Under the pieces are notes generated by a model. That model searched no databases. It was not told the origin of the DNA and saw nothing but the letters and a program-made list of their open reading frames with translations. A program made the position numbers and the translations under genes. From Mesorhizobium loti CJ3sym (lineage in GTDB: Bacteria > Pseudomonadota > Alphaproteobacteria > Rhizobiales > Rhizobiaceae): a stretch of 64,000 bases of DNA. The first letter of the stretch is position 1; each line of letters starts with the position of its first letter. Location: positions 186,208 through 250,207 of the forward strand of contig NZ_AXAL01000006.1 of assembly GCF_000472785.1 (NCBI RefSeq), given 5' to 3'. This document shows positions 63,949 to 64,000 of this stretch, one piece after another.

Positions 63949-64000
63949 ATGGGCATCGAAAAGGCACCGACCGCGAAGGGCAAGCAGGCCGCCAAGGGGT
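63949..64000 (+). CDS. Start of an unidentified gene (cut by window edge)
   Basis: ATG 63949 is preceded by GGGAGGAAGC, a strong ribosome site. The 17 residues seen, MGIEKAPTAKGKQAAKG, are basic and Lys/Ala-rich with no signal peptide. The family cannot be told from this fragment. Confidence 0.55.
   Translation, partial: MGIEKAPTAKGKQAAKG

Overview
The window is GC-rich chromosomal DNA from an alphaproteobacterium of the order Rhizobiales, most likely Mesorhizobium or a close relative. This is inferred from protein resemblance and gene order: a PrsD/PrsE-type secretion system beside an RTX glycanase, trxB next to an LsrB/VtlR-type LysR regulator with an AbcR-like small RNA nearby, extensin-like proteins, and rhizobial intergenic palindromes. 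Apart from small accessory patches it reads as ordinary chromosome. I saw no rRNA, tRNA, CRISPR array, prophage or insertion sequence.

Layout. 1-4.3 kb: the 3' end of a secreted GH16 glycanase with RTX repeats, then its type I secretion ATPase and membrane-fusion protein. 4.3-11.4 kb: a CNNM/CBS membrane protein, a divergent LysR/oxidoreductase pair, an LssY_C-like protein, two extensin-like proteins and a DUF3775 protein. 11.5-12.8 kb: a TPR protein and greA, whose leader carries a second terminator-like hairpin. 13.0-21.1 kb: lipopolysaccharide inner-core genes in two blocks. waaC-waaF-hldD runs leftward and hldE-gmhA-gmhB rightward, with a toxin-antitoxin-like pair and a LysE exporter between them and a GT2 glycosyltransferase at the end. 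Together they encode the whole ADP-heptose pathway plus the two heptosyltransferases.

21.3-26.2 kb: an Lrp regulator, trxB, lsrB, two small membrane proteins, then a non-coding stretch of about 840 bases. That stretch holds an AbcR-type sRNA with its own promoter and a LysR-type operator, followed by a second structured RNA candidate that shows CUCCUCCC in a hairpin loop. 26.2-36.2 kb: an EF-G paralogue, a GGDEF-EAL protein, a cupin, a TetR/DHA2-efflux pair around a palindromic operator, aspartate aminotransferase and two translationally coupled EAL genes. 36.3-45.8 kb: metabolic and stress genes (GST, cold-shock protein, LysR with an unusual MBL protein, Ogt, a lytic transglycosylase, GNAT, DUF899, DUF4142, cupin, RidA), separated by composite inverted repeats.

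45.8-48.8 kb: a lower-GC accessory patch with a KAP-like P-loop ATPase and a divergent DUF4238 protein, a candidate defence cassette. 48.9-64 kb: carB, an SH3-domain secreted protein, a phosphoesterase, several regulator/transporter or regulator/enzyme divergent pairs (ArsR-MFS, MarR-SDR, LysE-LysR), a TetR gene facing the remnant of an FAD monooxygenase, a PCMT-like methyltransferase, mntH with an MntR-like box, mntR, and the start of one further gene.

Functions come from conserved motifs and family knowledge. No database search was possible.
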